Assembly (NCBI RefSeq): GCF_001522545.3
Contig: NC_031770.1
Location: 26,653,587 to 26,717,586 of the forward strand
Origin: Parus major
Lineage: Eukaryota > Chordata > Aves > Passeriformes > Paridae
Direction: 5' to 3'
Length of the DNA: 64,000 bases
The notes under the pieces are model-generated. The model did not search any database and was not told the DNA's origin. It saw only the letters and a program-made list of their open reading frames with translations. This document shows positions 32,548-44,600 of this stretch, one piece after another (position 1 is the stretch's first letter; the number at the start of each line of letters is the position of its first letter). The position numbers and the translations under genes were made by a program.

Positions 32548-34581
32548 TGAAGATCACGTTATAAGTTTATGTTACTAGAACTGTCCATCTCAGGCTACCT
32601 TCTACTTGCTGTAAAGCATAGATGTAGCTGGATAACAGCTTGGGCTGTTACTCTTCTCAGTTATTATGGTTTTAGAAAGTTTTGAACTTTTGGGTCCATT
32701 TTACTTAAATTTGAGAGTAGGGCTGCTTTTTTTTTCCTTGCAAATTGCATGAATGATAGTAATACTTTTTCCTATGTGGTTATCATTGTAGATACATTGC
32801 TAGAGAAAGACAAGTACAACTTTGGTTTTATCAGTTGATAAGAAGTGGCAGGTAGTTAGTTTGTGTTGGAGAATATTATTTTTTGCTTGGTCAGGTTAAA
32901 AGGACACATAGGAAGTGCCTGGGTACATGAGAAAAGCTCTGTATACAGTGTACAGGAGGTGCCTGGAAGCTGATGGGCAGCATGGGTACAGCGGTAAGGG
33001 AGAGGCATTAGACAGGCTGTGGAGGTTTCGAAAAATGTAGTGAGAAGAAAGGACTGTTAAATCAGTATAAATTGATCCCAGAACAGGAAGAGTGTATTTG
33101 GAAAATAGGCCATTTGCAATTGAATGAAATGCTCTGTTTACAAAATACATTAAATTGAATGTTTTTACTGAGCAAGTCAAAAATGTGAGATGTGATTTGG
33201 CTCATCTTTTCAGTTTTGCTTCCAATTTCCTTTCCTTTTAGTGAGGTACAGCTTCAGGTAAAAAAAGAAGAGGTATGCTTTTTCTTAACTCAGAACTCCC
33301 AAGATTTACATACAAATAACCATTAGATCACTCTATTTCAATTTGAGACCTATTTATATTTTAGAACTTCTTAGAAGAGGATGTGCTTCATTAATGTTCT
33401 TAGAAGTAGAAAGAAATTCTTCTCTGCTAGGGGAGAGCTCCATAACTATTCTCAGAGTACTTATGGCAGATGTCATCAAGAGGGCTCCTGTACTTAACTT
33501 GAACACTGACTGGAACCATTTATTCTGTCCACAGATTTAAAGAAGTATAGTGTCAGGTTCTGTGTGAGAAGAGTTAAACACAGGAGTATGGTAACCACTA
33601 CTACACTAAGTCACCTAAAGTTCTCTTCCATGGCTGATACTTTACCTTGCTAACTTAACGTTCATTCTTTTGTTTTTTCAAATGTTATGGTGAAATTGAA
33701 TTGCCTGCTTAGGGTGTACAGAGGTAGTTTAAAGGAAACTGCTTCCATTTAATGTTGCTTGTGTGGATTTACATGTTACGATGAGTGGCCATCATCAGGA
33801 TACTGCCTAAATTGTTTGAAGGTTTCCTGACTTGGAATTAATGTGTGCCGTTGTTTTGAATTTGCAGTTTCTAGCATAGAGATCTATGTGGAGTTATTGG
33901 TAAATGTGTACAGTGTTATTTCTGTTTTAATATCTGAAACTCACATTTGCTCTGTAATTCTTACATAATTAGAACTACTATCTTTGTTCGTGATAGTTGT
34001 GTTATTACCTACTAGACTTGTGTAAGTAGAGGGAAAGGAGTATTTAAAAAACAGTTGTCTCTCATTTTGGTTAAGTGCCATAACTTTCTGTTCATCTATT
34101 GATGGCTTGTCTGCTTCAGGGATTTCAGATTTTCTGAACAACAAAGAATTGGATAGCAACTGTACAGTACATTTCAATCCAGGGTGAACACACATAATCC
34201 CAAAATTGTCCTTTTGGAACCCCAAAGCCTAGTAAGAGGCTTACAAGAATGTTCCACTGTTCAAGGTCTTGGAGCAGTATTTTTGAACTGAAGTTATCAA
34301 TGTGTAGCTGCTTGAGAAAAAACTGGCAGAACATCAGCAGTCCAAACTAAGACTGCTTTTTTCTCATTGCAAATCTGTACCAAGGAGTGGGAGGAGTTTA
34401 CTTCTTACTACAGCTTGGAACAATGGCAAAATATCATTATTTTACTTTGATTTGACAGTCTGCCAGTTTAAGTCCTTGAAACTTGCAGCTTTCCTTGTGG
34501 TTTAGCAGAATGCATCAAGCCTATTCAGCATTTTATTTTTGAAGTAAAAATTTTCAGTGGCTGAACTTTCAATGCAAGTGT

Positions 34582-35061
34582 TCAAAGGAGCATCTTAAGT
34601 AGAGTCCTTTGCAGCCAGAGCCCCACAGCTGAGAATAGAGATTTCTCTTCACAGTAGCTGTCTAAGAACTTAATAACTTCAGCAGAACTAACCAGTGCTG
34701 TGGAAGGAAGCAGTGTTGCCCTGGCTGCTGCTGCTTCCTCTCTCTTTATCTGCTTCTCCCATGTGTTAACTTGAGTGTTTGTACAGAAGTCATAACCAGA
34801 TGGAGTAAATGATTGAGACTTTTTCTGAGAATTCATTTTAGTCTGGATCAATTCCTTGAGCTGGTTGACTGAGCAGCCATATGGTGTACAGACCACCTCC
34901 TGTACCAGCACAGGTGGCCAGGAAGAGGCTGACACCATTTCTTTTGGTTGCAGTGCTGACTTAGGCCAATTTTGTTGTGTTGTTGGAATTGTAGCTCTGT
35001 ATCCTTTACCTCTTTCCTGGCAGGTTTGAGTTTTGGTTTGGGGATTCAAACCTTTGTACTC
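34582..35061 (-). other. Unrecognised open frame of about 158 codons in the SOCS5 intron
   Basis: This is the longest intronic open frame outside known repeats, on the strand opposite SOCS5. Upstream it is bounded by TAG about 12 codons before a Met-less start (LNPQTK). The first internal ATG (about codon 39 of the run) would give roughly 115 residues. Composition is protein-like, with KKSQSFTPSGYDFCTNTQ, then a charged KREEAAAARAT segment and a possible helix EVIKFLDSYCEE. No signal peptide, zinc motif or retroviral motif is seen. Candidate explanations are a processed retrocopy, a decayed ERV gag or chance. Confidence 0.25.
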
Positions 35062-38000
35062 ATCTTCCTATGCAACTGCACTTCCAATTTATCAAATCCT
35101 AATATTTAAAAACCAGTAGTACTTTATCCTAATAAGGCTTTCATGAGCACTTGAGACACTTGGCCCCTTTACCTTTTCTAGTTAAAAGAATAGCAGCCAC
35201 CTTTTCCTTCCAGGCCTCTTTGAGCTAACTGCAGTGAGCACATTTTTGTGTGTGTAGAAAAATGCATGGTTCCCCTTAAGCCAACAAAGTCCTTGTTTTT
35301 TAAGAAATATTATCTCTAGTATTACAGTAGTAATTTATTATTTCTGGAATTTCCAATTTCTGCATTGGATGGGAGGAAATTGCTTTGTAATCCTTAGTAT
35401 TGCCCTTCCTTCCTCAAGTGTGTTACTTCAGATGTAGAGGGTTTTGCCAGCCTTTACTCACTTTGACTGAATAAAGGTTGAGGAGTACTGACAGGAGCGG
35501 CTCCCTCAGTGCATCCCCACAGCAGGAGTCTGCAGTGGGCATTTGGCAGCGTGCAGATAGGACAGTGACCTCTTCAGCAAGCATCCCTTAATGGAAGCAA
35601 ATGTCTTTAATAAGGGTCTCTTGTCACTGCTAAGCAAATAATTTTAAGGAATGACACAAATAGAAGCAGTGTTTCCCTCCAGTCTTTTGCTTGTACCTCC
35701 ATGGTCTGTGGGGGCATGCACCAGGGTCGTGGAATGTGGTAGCTGGTTTGCCTGTGTAGGCTCCAGCTAACATTGAACTACACAGTGTGCAGGGAGCAGG
35801 GAGACTGATTTCTCTCCCTCCCCTCTTTTCCTTCTCCTGTCAGGTTACTGGGTTTTTGACTTGTAAGAATTGTCTGGTTTTGTATTCCTTCAATGTTTTG
35901 ACCTTGTTATCTTTCAGAGTTTTGAAGCTATCATCTTACAAAAATACTGAAGTAAATTATCTTGTACATTTTTATTTTTTGAACCTGTTCTGTTTCATAC
36001 TTTGTGCAGTGTATCATCTTTGGTGAAGATGGTACACTGTTAGGAGTTAATACTTTAAATATAATCAACCATACTGAGTAATTTTAAAATTGGGTAAACT
36101 GTGAGAGTAGAACAAGTGTATTATCTTTTCAGACAGAGCACAGCCATGACTTTGAATAGGGTTCCTATGAAATCACAGGCAGAAAGCCCTAGCTAGATCT
36201 TGTGACATTTCTGGAAAGAGTGGTCTGAGTTTTCACAGTAATCTGTTAATATGTGGTATTTTAGGATTACAAACAAGTTGTAACTGTAGCTTTATCATAT
36301 TGCTGAAAAATCTCTTTGTTGTCTCAGCAGTTAGTACTCGGAATACTTGAAGACTACACTCATGCAAACTTCATGCCTTTGAAGGTCTCTAAATTTACTG
36401 CAAATGGAAATATATCATTAAGGTACTACTGCTCATGGCTTCTGTAATCCCTGTAGAGTGCTTATTATATGTTATTTTTAAGATCATTCATGCCAATTCA
36501 AAGTAGGTAGAAATTATTTTTAGTTGAAAAGAGATTGTGTTAAGAACATCGGTAGAACTTTTTATTTTTCTTAGAAAAATAATTGGGGTTTTTTGTTCTT
36601 AGAAAATCTACAAATGGTTGAATTCACTTTGTGGATTTTGATGGAATGAAATTGATTTCCTGTTTAGGCTAGAGTAACCACTGACGGTGCTTCTTTTTAA
36701 AACTGAGCTGGCTTTAGAACCAGTTCAGAAACAATTTTTATTTTGTCAAGCTTAATGCTGCCACAAGAAATCTGGGAAACCACACATCTGTTGCACATTT
36801 ATTTAGAGTAATTTAAAATCATTAGGTTGAATTTTACATACTTCACCAGTGACTGAAGTTTTATTCTAATACAAGTCTGAGATGTTTAACTGAGACAATT
36901 TTCTCAAAGTCAAGGAACTTTGACTTTAATGTTTTGCATTAGGGAAGGCTGGTTCCCAAAGAAACCACTTCCTCCTGGAGCCACCTGGCAGTTTGTCCAA
37001 CAGGCCATGTCAGCTGGCTGGCAGTGGTGATGTGATAGGTGGTGGATTGTCTGATCATGTTTCTGAGCAGAACTGAGAAGAACAGGGATATATAAACCTA
37101 GTACCATTAAGCATGACACTTCAGGATAAGCATCCATGTGGGTTTTTTGTATTTTTAATGAGTTAAAATGGTTAACATGCAGCCCCTTTGCCCAGTAAAG
37201 CAGTATTGCTGGTTTTGTTTGGAATAAAGATGAACTGCAGACGGCTGAATGAGATGTTTCAAGTAAGGTTTTGTTTAAAGTTGGATAGTCCTTATTCTAG
37301 AAACTTTGCCTTGCATTTCCTCTGTTAAGGTTTTGCACTGAACCAATTTTAATACGTTTGACTCGTGTTTGTAGGCTTGTTAGGAACATAATTCAGAACA
37401 AAAGAAATGAGAGTAAATGTTACAGTTGCAAAAGAACTGTATTTGTGCCTTCATCTTTGGTTTAAATACTTTGTACTTGTCACTCTGTTGCTCTCTGAAA
37501 AAGTTACTTTTATGGCATCTCAATAGCTACACTGTGGCCTAACTTTAAAAATGTTTCAGCAATTTTAGTGCTTCCAGAGGGGAATGGAAACTAGTAAAAC
37601 TTGGGACTTTTCTGTCATTGCTCTGGAAAACCTAGGAAAAAAACTAGGAATATTAACTTTGAATATCCACCAGTGATTGCTCAACCCTGTAGATTTTCAT
37701 TGAAGTACATGTGCATCACATTTCAGTATTTTTCTTACTGCTTTCCTGGGCTTGCATCTAGCATGGAGAGGCAAATTATTCTCCTCTGTTCTGTTACTGT
37801 TAGATTTCTGACAGCGGTGGGAGCACATTAAATCCCTCAACTCCTCTTGGATTTCTGAAAAACAATGATGATTATTTTAGGGAAGTGCTGACCTACTCTT
37901 TTAATAAAGAACTTGTCTTGTATTCCACTTTCCCATTTTTAGAATCATGGTTCATATTGCTCTTGCTTCACAATCATATAACATCCTTGTGGAGAGTACA

Positions 38001-39312
38001 GCAGTTGCTTACCTGGAAAAGTAATATTAGAAAAGTGTGTATTTTTAGCTGCCTTTTGATGTGATGTAGCAGCTGGAAACAAGGAGGAGGGACAGCATAT
38101 GGTGATATGACAGCACTACCAGCCACAACCTGGGAACCACTGTTTTGGACTTGAGACCAAAATGTGGGGAAACCATTTCATAGGCTTGATTATGCACATT
38201 GTGCCTGGCACTTCAATGATCCACAGACTGTGGCTTTGCTCTTGGTTGTCAAAAGTCTTATTTCAGAGTCCTTCCCATGACTGTACTTGACAAATGTTGT
38301 TAATGCATAAAAGAAAAGCAAGTTCTGTGAAGCTTTTTGTGTGTTAATATGCACTAAAAATATATAAAAACAGGCAGTTCCATGGACACATTTCAGAAAT
38401 AAATAATAAAATATTCCTTTTACGTAAGTGACTAATGGTAAATGTCTAAATGAAAAGATATTCTAACTATGAACAAAATTTCTGCTTTTGCCTTTGTAGT
38501 AATCATGTCCACAAGTCAAAGAAGGAATCTAGCAAGTTCAAATTGAGGTATATTCTCAAGACAAGACACAGTGACTCATTTGCTTTTCTGGGTAAGAAAG
38601 GTATCTTTATTCTCTTGAGTGTGACAAAAAGTAGTTAACCTTTTAAATTTAACTTTTGAAAAGTACAGTCTGTCAAGCCAATATGCTGGGGGGTTGTGGG
38701 TGGAATGTTTTGTTGATTTTTATTTGTTCTTGAAGTTTTTTGGGCATGTGTAGAGAACTTTGCACCCGTCTAACAGTCTTAAGATATTTTAGACTAGTAG
38801 TGCAGAGGAAGAGCAATAAAGAGCAGTTTCAGAATAAAAGACACCACTGAATAGCATATGATTGGTTAGAAAAGTAATTCTAAGTTCATTGTCACAAAAA
38901 TGTGTACATTTTCTAACCTGACTTGCAAAGGGAGTAGAGTTTATATAGTATCTCGTTCTTTTCTCTTCCCAAAAATCTTAAACAGCTCTCTGACTAGGAA
39001 GCAAATAAAAAACTTAAAACTTGAGACAAAAGTGTAGAAGTCAACCATATATATATATATTGTGTTGACAGGCTGGCAGCCAGCAAACATGTGCTCCCTC
39101 ATAGTCAGCATGGATATTCTGAGATACCACAAACAGCTATGATCATTGCAATGACATGATAGGTGTTGTTGGATGCTTCCTGCAAATCTGTATATGGGTC
39201 TGACTTTAGTAGTTGATCCTAGCTTGATCCAGACAATCCAGAAAGAAAAACAATTTTTGGATTTTTTATTTTAATCAGGAAGACATTCTTTGCTCATCTC
39301 CTTAAAGTCTTT

Positions 39313-39359
39313 ATGTATACATGGAACTTCATGTATACATGGAACTTATGTATACATGT
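39313..39359. repeat. Tandem repeat with 17-18-bp unit
   Basis: Nearly three copies of ATGTATACATGGAACTT, the last one partial. Each unit contains the palindrome ATGTATACAT. Confidence 0.8.
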
Positions 39360-39946
39360 GGCATCTTCTGTGTGTAACATTGGTCTGTGTCTCCCTCCTT
39401 AATAACCATGTGAGTGCTGTGCAGATTGCCCTTAGCACTGTGTTGTAAGTAACTTGTGCCAGTAACCATCAGACACTGAAGGCCTGATTTCCCCCTTCTC
39501 CCCAGCTCCCTTATCCACATTCAATTCTTAAGGTCTTATTTAGTGTAGTGGATACCTGGCTTGCAGGGTTTGCTGGATCATGTGATGACAGAATGAGAAA
39601 GAAAGCTTTTGTTTTTTGTTCCTATCAAAGTCAGGTGTTATACATTCATTGTGTTTCATGTTTCTCTTGTGAGCTCTGACTCTTCCCCAGTCTCAGTGGA
39701 TTCTGCTATAAAGTTGTAGGCTTAAAAGAATGCTCCTGTTACAATGACTTGCAGCCTGGATCAACAGAGTATCGCCTACTTGTTTATCATCCACTTCATG
39801 TCATGAGCCCCCATCCATTCAGTCACCGGTTCAGATTCCTCTCCAGTTAGGAACAGAAAACAGGTGCAGCAACAGAGGAGTGTTGCTGCACAATAATGTG
39901 TTTCCAAAGAATAGAACAGTTTCCACAGAGAGTTAAATTAGATGAC

Positions 39947-40568
39947 TGTCCTGGGGTGACTATGATTCTTGTATCCCCAGTTGCCTTGTTTATGTTACAT
40001 ATTAAGTTCTGCACCATTAAGACTGGCTTTGAGAGTGAAGGGGGGGGGGAAGAAGTGTGCAGTGTGTGTTGAGGAAAAACACTGACTGCCCCGCATCCTG
40101 CTCCTGGACTGTGGTGTCTGCAGCATGGACAGACAGCGGGACAGAGCTCTCCTTTGCTTTTAGCTAGGTTGTAGCTAGCTGAGGCAGAGAAGTTCCCTGA
40201 ACTGTTTTCTTCCCTTTTTTCTTGGATCTGTTCAAACCTGCCCTGGACTGAAAACCCAGACAATCCCCAGGAGCTCACGCCTGTGGCCCACCAGGGCCTG
40301 GGCCTTGGCACTTTCCACCCCTGAAGGGACTGATAAGAACCTGAGCGAGCTGAGGTTGAAAAAGACTTTTCCGGATTTGCCGTCTCATCGAACAGCGAGA
40401 GGTTTTATTGTTTAGTATTACTCAATTTCTGTTAAATAAACAGGTTTTTTTCCACTTTTCTCCAAGGAAATCTTCTCCCAAACCAGTTGAGGGAGGGGCT
40501 GCTTGAATTTGTTTCCTGGAGCGACCCCATTTGGTGGTTCTCTCCCAAATTTTCCCTAAATCAGGACA
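39947..40568 (+). repeat. Solo LTR, 622 bp, with 5-bp target duplication
   Basis: It starts TGTCCTG and ends CAGGACA (perfect 7-bp inverted termini). It is flanked on both sides by ATGAC (39942-39946 and 40569-40573), a 5-bp target-site duplication as left by ERVL-type and some other ERV integrases. AATAAA occurs at about 40434 on the + strand, in the R/U5 position. There is no internal sequence, so it formed by LTR-LTR recombination. It lies about 1.07 kb before the SOCS5 coding exon, in the same orientation. A - strand frame (39847-40311) across it is not coding. Confidence 0.85.
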
Positions 40569-41618
40569 ATGACATATTTTAGTCTTTTAAGTTTAGCACT
40601 TTTCTCAGAACTTAATTAGATCTAATTTAGCTTAGCATTGCCTGACTTTTTTTAGTACAGAATTAGCCTGTTTCCCTGTGTCCTAGGGCTAATTTTGGCA
40701 GTCTTGTTCCAATTATCAAACTCGGTTTCTAAAGATGTAATTTCAGAATACACACTGCTAATGTTTTTATCTTTTTACTGTATCTTCATGATTCACTGTC
40801 ATTGTGTTTGTCATCTGTGCATCTCCACTGTCATCTCTGGAACTGCTTTCTTTTTAAGTGTTCTTACTAAAGATAGGAAGGCTCCTTGGGCTTTTTCGTT
40901 CTTTTATATCTTATGTAATAAAGCCAGACCATTGGCTGGTGGGGGTTTTTTTGGCTGTTTTATATGGCTTATGTTAATGTATCAGAGACTTTATAATTCT
41001 AAAATTGTCTTTTAGTGATTGTCTCATCTAATAACGATGAATGGGTTTTTTCCCCCTAAACTTCTATTTTTGTGCTAATTCTTTTAATCTTGCAAAGCTG
41101 TTACATGGTGTATCTGGACATTTGCAGTGTACTTGTTGGATTTTACTAACTGCTCTCGTAGTTTGGAGTGACTTTGGACAGTTCTTATTCAGGATTTGTT
41201 TTACTGCTGCTTATTGGAAGTTATCAGGGAGTCATACTTAACATATGATTTAAAAAGTCTTCCTAAAATGAAAAATTTTAGACTGTGTATTTCCTATTCA
41301 TCAAATACAACCATGCAGACCTGTCTACATGCCTACAGAAAAATAGGAGGGCCTACTTGTAAATTAAATGTTTGTAGTTTCTTAAAAACTTTATTTGTGG
41401 TGATTTTTCTAAATATTCATTTAGAAAATATTCAAAAATATGCATGTTTTTCTAAATATTAAAATGGTGTTATATATCTTGCTTCCACATAATCCTAGAA
41501 AGACTAGGGCATTTTTTAAAACATATTGCATTCAATTAATAATAGTCATCTTGGGTCTTAATTGGTAGCTGAAGATGTATCCTCATGTTTTAAAACTATA
41601 TTTTTATTTTAATATTTC
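40569..41618 (+). other. Last part of SOCS5 intron 1
   Basis: AT-rich intron DNA with no recognised element between the solo LTR and the acceptor. Confidence 0.5.
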
Positions 41619-41645
41619 TTCTCTTGAATTTAGATAACATAATCC
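41601..41645 (+). other. SOCS5: Splice acceptor and 5' UTR stub of the SOCS5 coding exon
   Basis: A T-rich tract ending TTGAATTTAG gives an acceptor with AG at 41632-41633. Only 12 nt of 5' UTR follow before the ATG. They include an in-frame TAA at 41640-41642, so translation in this frame cannot begin upstream. This supports ATG 41646 as the true start. Confidence 0.8.
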
Positions 41646-43253
41646 ATGGATAAAGTGGGAAAGATGTGGAACAATTTCAAATACAGGTGCCAGAATCTCT
41701 TTAGTCATGAGGGTGGAAGCCAAAGTGAGAGTATAGTTGTGAACTCCAATAATTGCTCATCTGGTAAAGACAAAGCCATCCAGATAACTGACTTGACTCA
41801 ACAACCCAGCAGCCCTTTGAGAGAAAACATTGCTTTGCAATTAGGCTTAAGTCCTTCAAAGAATTCAGCAAGGCGGAACCAAAACTGTGTCACAGAAATT
41901 CCTCAGATTGTTGAAATAAGCATTGAGAAAGAGAATGACTCGTGTGTCACCACAGGGGCCAGGCTTGCTCGAAGGGACTCTTATTCTCGGCATGCTCCTT
42001 GGGGTGGGAAGAAGAAGCATTCCTGCTCTACCAAAACACAGAGCTCCCTGGATACTGAAAAAAGATTTGGTAGAGCACGAAGTGGTTTGCAGAGGAGGGA
42101 GAGAAGGTATGGGGTGAGCTCAGTCCATGACATGGATGCAGTATCCAGCAGGACAGTAGGTAGCCGTTCTCTGCGACAGCGTCTCCAAGATACTGTTGGG
42201 CTGTGTTTTCCCATGAGAACTTACAGCAAACAGACCAAGCCTCTGTTTTCTAACAAAAGAAAGATCCATCTCTCTGAACTAATGCTTGAGAAATGCCCTT
42301 TCCCTGCAGGCTCAGATCTGGCCCAAAAGTGGCATCTGATTAAACAACACACAGCGCCTGTGAGCCCTCATTCAACTTTCTTTGACACATTTGATCCTTC
42401 CTTGGTTTCCACAGAAGATGAAGAAGACAGGCTCAGAGAGAGACGTAGACTTAGTATTGAAGAAGGGGTTGATCCCCCTCCCAATGCCCAAATACACACT
42501 TTCGAAGCTACAGCACAGGTAAATCCATTGTATAAACTGGGACCAAAGTTAGCCCCTGGTATGACTGAGCTGACTGGGGACAAAACCATAACACCTCCAG
42601 GGAACTGTGACTCCGAAGAGGACACAACGACGCTTTGCCTGCAGTCGCGCCGACAGAAGCAGCGTCAGATGTCAGGAGAGAACCACAGCCATATCAGCAG
42701 GCAGGGGGCTTGGAAAGTGCATACTCAGATCGATTACATCCACTGCCTCGTGCCAGACTTGCTCCAAATCACAGGTAACCCATGTTACTGGGGCGTCATG
42801 GACCGCTACGAAGCAGAAGCACTTCTGGAGGGTAAACCCGAAGGCACTTTTTTGCTCAGGGATTCTGCACAGGAGGACTACCTCTTCTCGGTGAGCTTCC
42901 GCCGCTACAACCGCTCGCTGCACGCACGCATTGAGCAGTGGAACCACAACTTCAGCTTTGATGCCCATGACCCCTGTGTGTTCCACTCCTCCACTGTTAC
43001 GGGGCTTCTGGAACACTACAAGGACCCCAGCTCTTGCATGTTCTTTGAACCATTGCTTACTGTATCTCTGAACAGGACCTTTCCCTTTAGTCTGCAGTAT
43101 ATCTGTCGGGCAGTAATCTGCAGGTGCACTACGTATGATGGAATTGATGACCTTCCTCTACCCTCAATGTTGCAAGACTTTCTAAAGGAGTATCACTATA
43201 AACAAAAAGTCAGGGTGCGATGGCTGGAACGGGAACCTATAAAAACAAAGTAA
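41646..43253 (+). CDS. SOCS5: Suppressor of cytokine signaling 5
   Basis: The intact single-exon frame has 535 residues; mammalian SOCS5 has 536. The protein is a substrate receptor for an Elongin B/C-Cullin5 ubiquitin ligase and dampens cytokine and EGF-receptor signalling, acting in the cytoplasm. In order: the start [19 protein letters not shown]; a long, mostly disordered N-terminal region; the SOCS4/5-specific conserved segment at about residues 170-245, known in the family as the JAK-interacting region; a central SH2 domain at about 381-475 starting [12 protein letters not shown], with the phosphotyrosine-binding Arg405 in FLLRDS; and the SOCS box at about 480-530, with BC-box SLQYICR (482-488) and Cul5-box LPLP (503-506). 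No frameshift or missing key residue is seen. The start is fixed by an in-frame TAA two codons upstream. Identification rests on near-identity to remembered vertebrate SOCS5 across the SH2 and SOCS box. The paralogue SOCS4 differs in its N-terminal region. Confidence 0.98.
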   Translation: MDKVGKMWNNFKYRCQNLFSHEGGSQSESIVVNSNNCSSGKDKAIQITDLTQQPSSPLRENIALQLGLSPSKNSARRNQNCVTEIPQIVEISIEKENDSCVTTGARLARRDSYSRHAPWGGKKKHSCSTKTQSSLDTEKRFGRARSGLQRRERRYGVSSVHDMDAVSSRTVGSRSLRQRLQDTVGLCFPMRTYSKQTKPLFSNKRKIHLSELMLEKCPFPAGSDLAQKWHLIKQHTAPVSPHSTFFDTFDPSLVSTEDEEDRLRERRRLSIEEGVDPPPNAQIHTFEATAQVNPLYKLGPKLAPGMTELTGDKTITPPGNCDSEEDTTTLCLQSRRQKQRQMSGENHSHISRQGAWKVHTQIDYIHCLVPDLLQITGNPCYWGVMDRYEAEALLEGKPEGTFLLRDSAQEDYLFSVSFRRYNRSLHARIEQWNHNFSFDAHDPCVFHSSTVTGLLEHYKDPSSCMFFEPLLTVSLNRTFPFSLQYICRAVICRCTTYDGIDDLPLPSMLQDFLKEYHYKQKVRVRWLEREPIKTK

Positions 43254-44509
43254 ATGAAAATCAAAATAAGCTTCTGGAACATGCTTTTTTTTGTGTATTA
43301 CAGTTTAACTGCAGCAAGTGCACCGACAACGTCTAGCTTTTCTGCAATATCTTATTTAAGCTGAGTGTTAGTATCCTGTCAGATGCTGCCTGCTGTTAAT
43401 CAAACTAAGTTGTGATGCCTCTTGGAAACAATGAGCAGACAATTCTGCACGTTTTTCATTAAGGCCTATTGAAAATATTTTTGCTAATTTCTAAATATTT
43501 TGTTTCCCTTTTATAGCTGTAGTAATTGGATGAAGAAACTATGAGGCATTTCCCATGAGGCATTCATGTAATGCTGTTAAAGAAAGGCTTTATTGGAGGG
43601 GCATTTTTGCTAATATTTGAAGTGTTTTTTTAAAATTCTCTTCTTAAAAACTTTACTCAGAGCAATAATTTAGCTCACAAAAAAGTTTCCAGATATTAGT
43701 GAATATTTTCATGTAATGAAGAGCAGTTCATTAGAAGCAGTCCATTAAGAGTTAATGGTGCTTTGATGCTAACAGATGAATCGTGCTTTTCACAGTGTAT
43801 AAGGTTTCCTAATCATTAAGACTTGAATATGCCTGCTCAGTACTGTAATTCTGTTACAAACACTTGGAGATTTAAGTGGCATTGTTAGCAAAAGTAATAC
43901 TGTCTCAGACAGTTAAAAATACCTTCCAGTGTGAATTGCTGCTTCTGTGACAGGACACAGAATTAGATTACTGCTGTGAAACATAAGGTTGTGGGTTTTT
44001 TCCAAAACAGATTTTGGTGGCCTGACTGCTAGTAAGTTACAATGGAAGGTAATAGTGGCAAGAAAAAAATGTTTTATTATTTAAAGTTGTCTGATATTTT
44101 TATGGAGAACATGACAAGTGGTTGAATTATTATAATCAGAGTATAATCTGACATATCTGAAACAAATGTCAGGTTTCAAGGGTACTGGTACACTTTATTT
44201 GTAAATATCTTTCCATCTGCGCTTTTAAAAATGTTTTAAAGTAATATGCACTGATGATAGTTTCAACAGATTACTTAGAAACAAGATTCTAACTTCTGTT
44301 TGCTTATTTAATTGGAGATGGAACTTAAAGTAGTTCTGTCTTAGATATTTTGCACTAAAATTTTGTTGGAATGCCCTGACCCCTGGTTAATGTTTTTGTA
44401 CCAATTCTGAGTGCTCCCTAGTTTCTTTACCAGCTGCTACAGTATTTTATTTCTTACTTCTCTAAGGCAGTGACCTGTGTGAGGTAGGAAACATTTTGGC
44501 TGCAAGTAC

Positions 44510-44515
44510 AATAAA
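44510..44515 (+). terminator. Poly(A) signal, first candidate
   Basis: AATAAA in the context TACAATAAACG, followed by TTATTCTTGTATGC, which could supply a U/GU-rich downstream element. Confidence 0.5.
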
Positions 44516-44594
44516 CGTTATTCTTGTATGCTACACTAACCTTTCTATTGATGTATTTTTCTGCTTGCTGTGCCTTGTTCTGGCTTTTTGTGCT

Positions 44595-44600
44595 AATAAA
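44595..44600 (+). terminator. Poly(A) signal, best candidate
   Basis: AATAAA in the context GCTAATAAAGTACAG, followed within 15-45 nt by TGTTCAGTGTTATACTTGT and a T-rich run. The GU-rich downstream element makes this the stronger of the pair. Confidence 0.6.

Larger units (their letters stand above)
12843..41633 (+). other. SOCS5: Inferred SOCS5 intron 1 (about 28.8 kb)
   Basis: Mostly AT-rich DNA with chance open frames, running from the inferred donor to the clear acceptor before the coding exon. It contains one CR1 3' end, one long LTR with PBS, one solo LTR, small tandem repeats and two unexplained - strand frames, listed separately. Stretches 13974-19647, 19840-22959, 25330-28960, 29041-34581 and 35062-39312 otherwise show no gene, RNA gene or recognised repeat. 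Confidence 0.6.
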
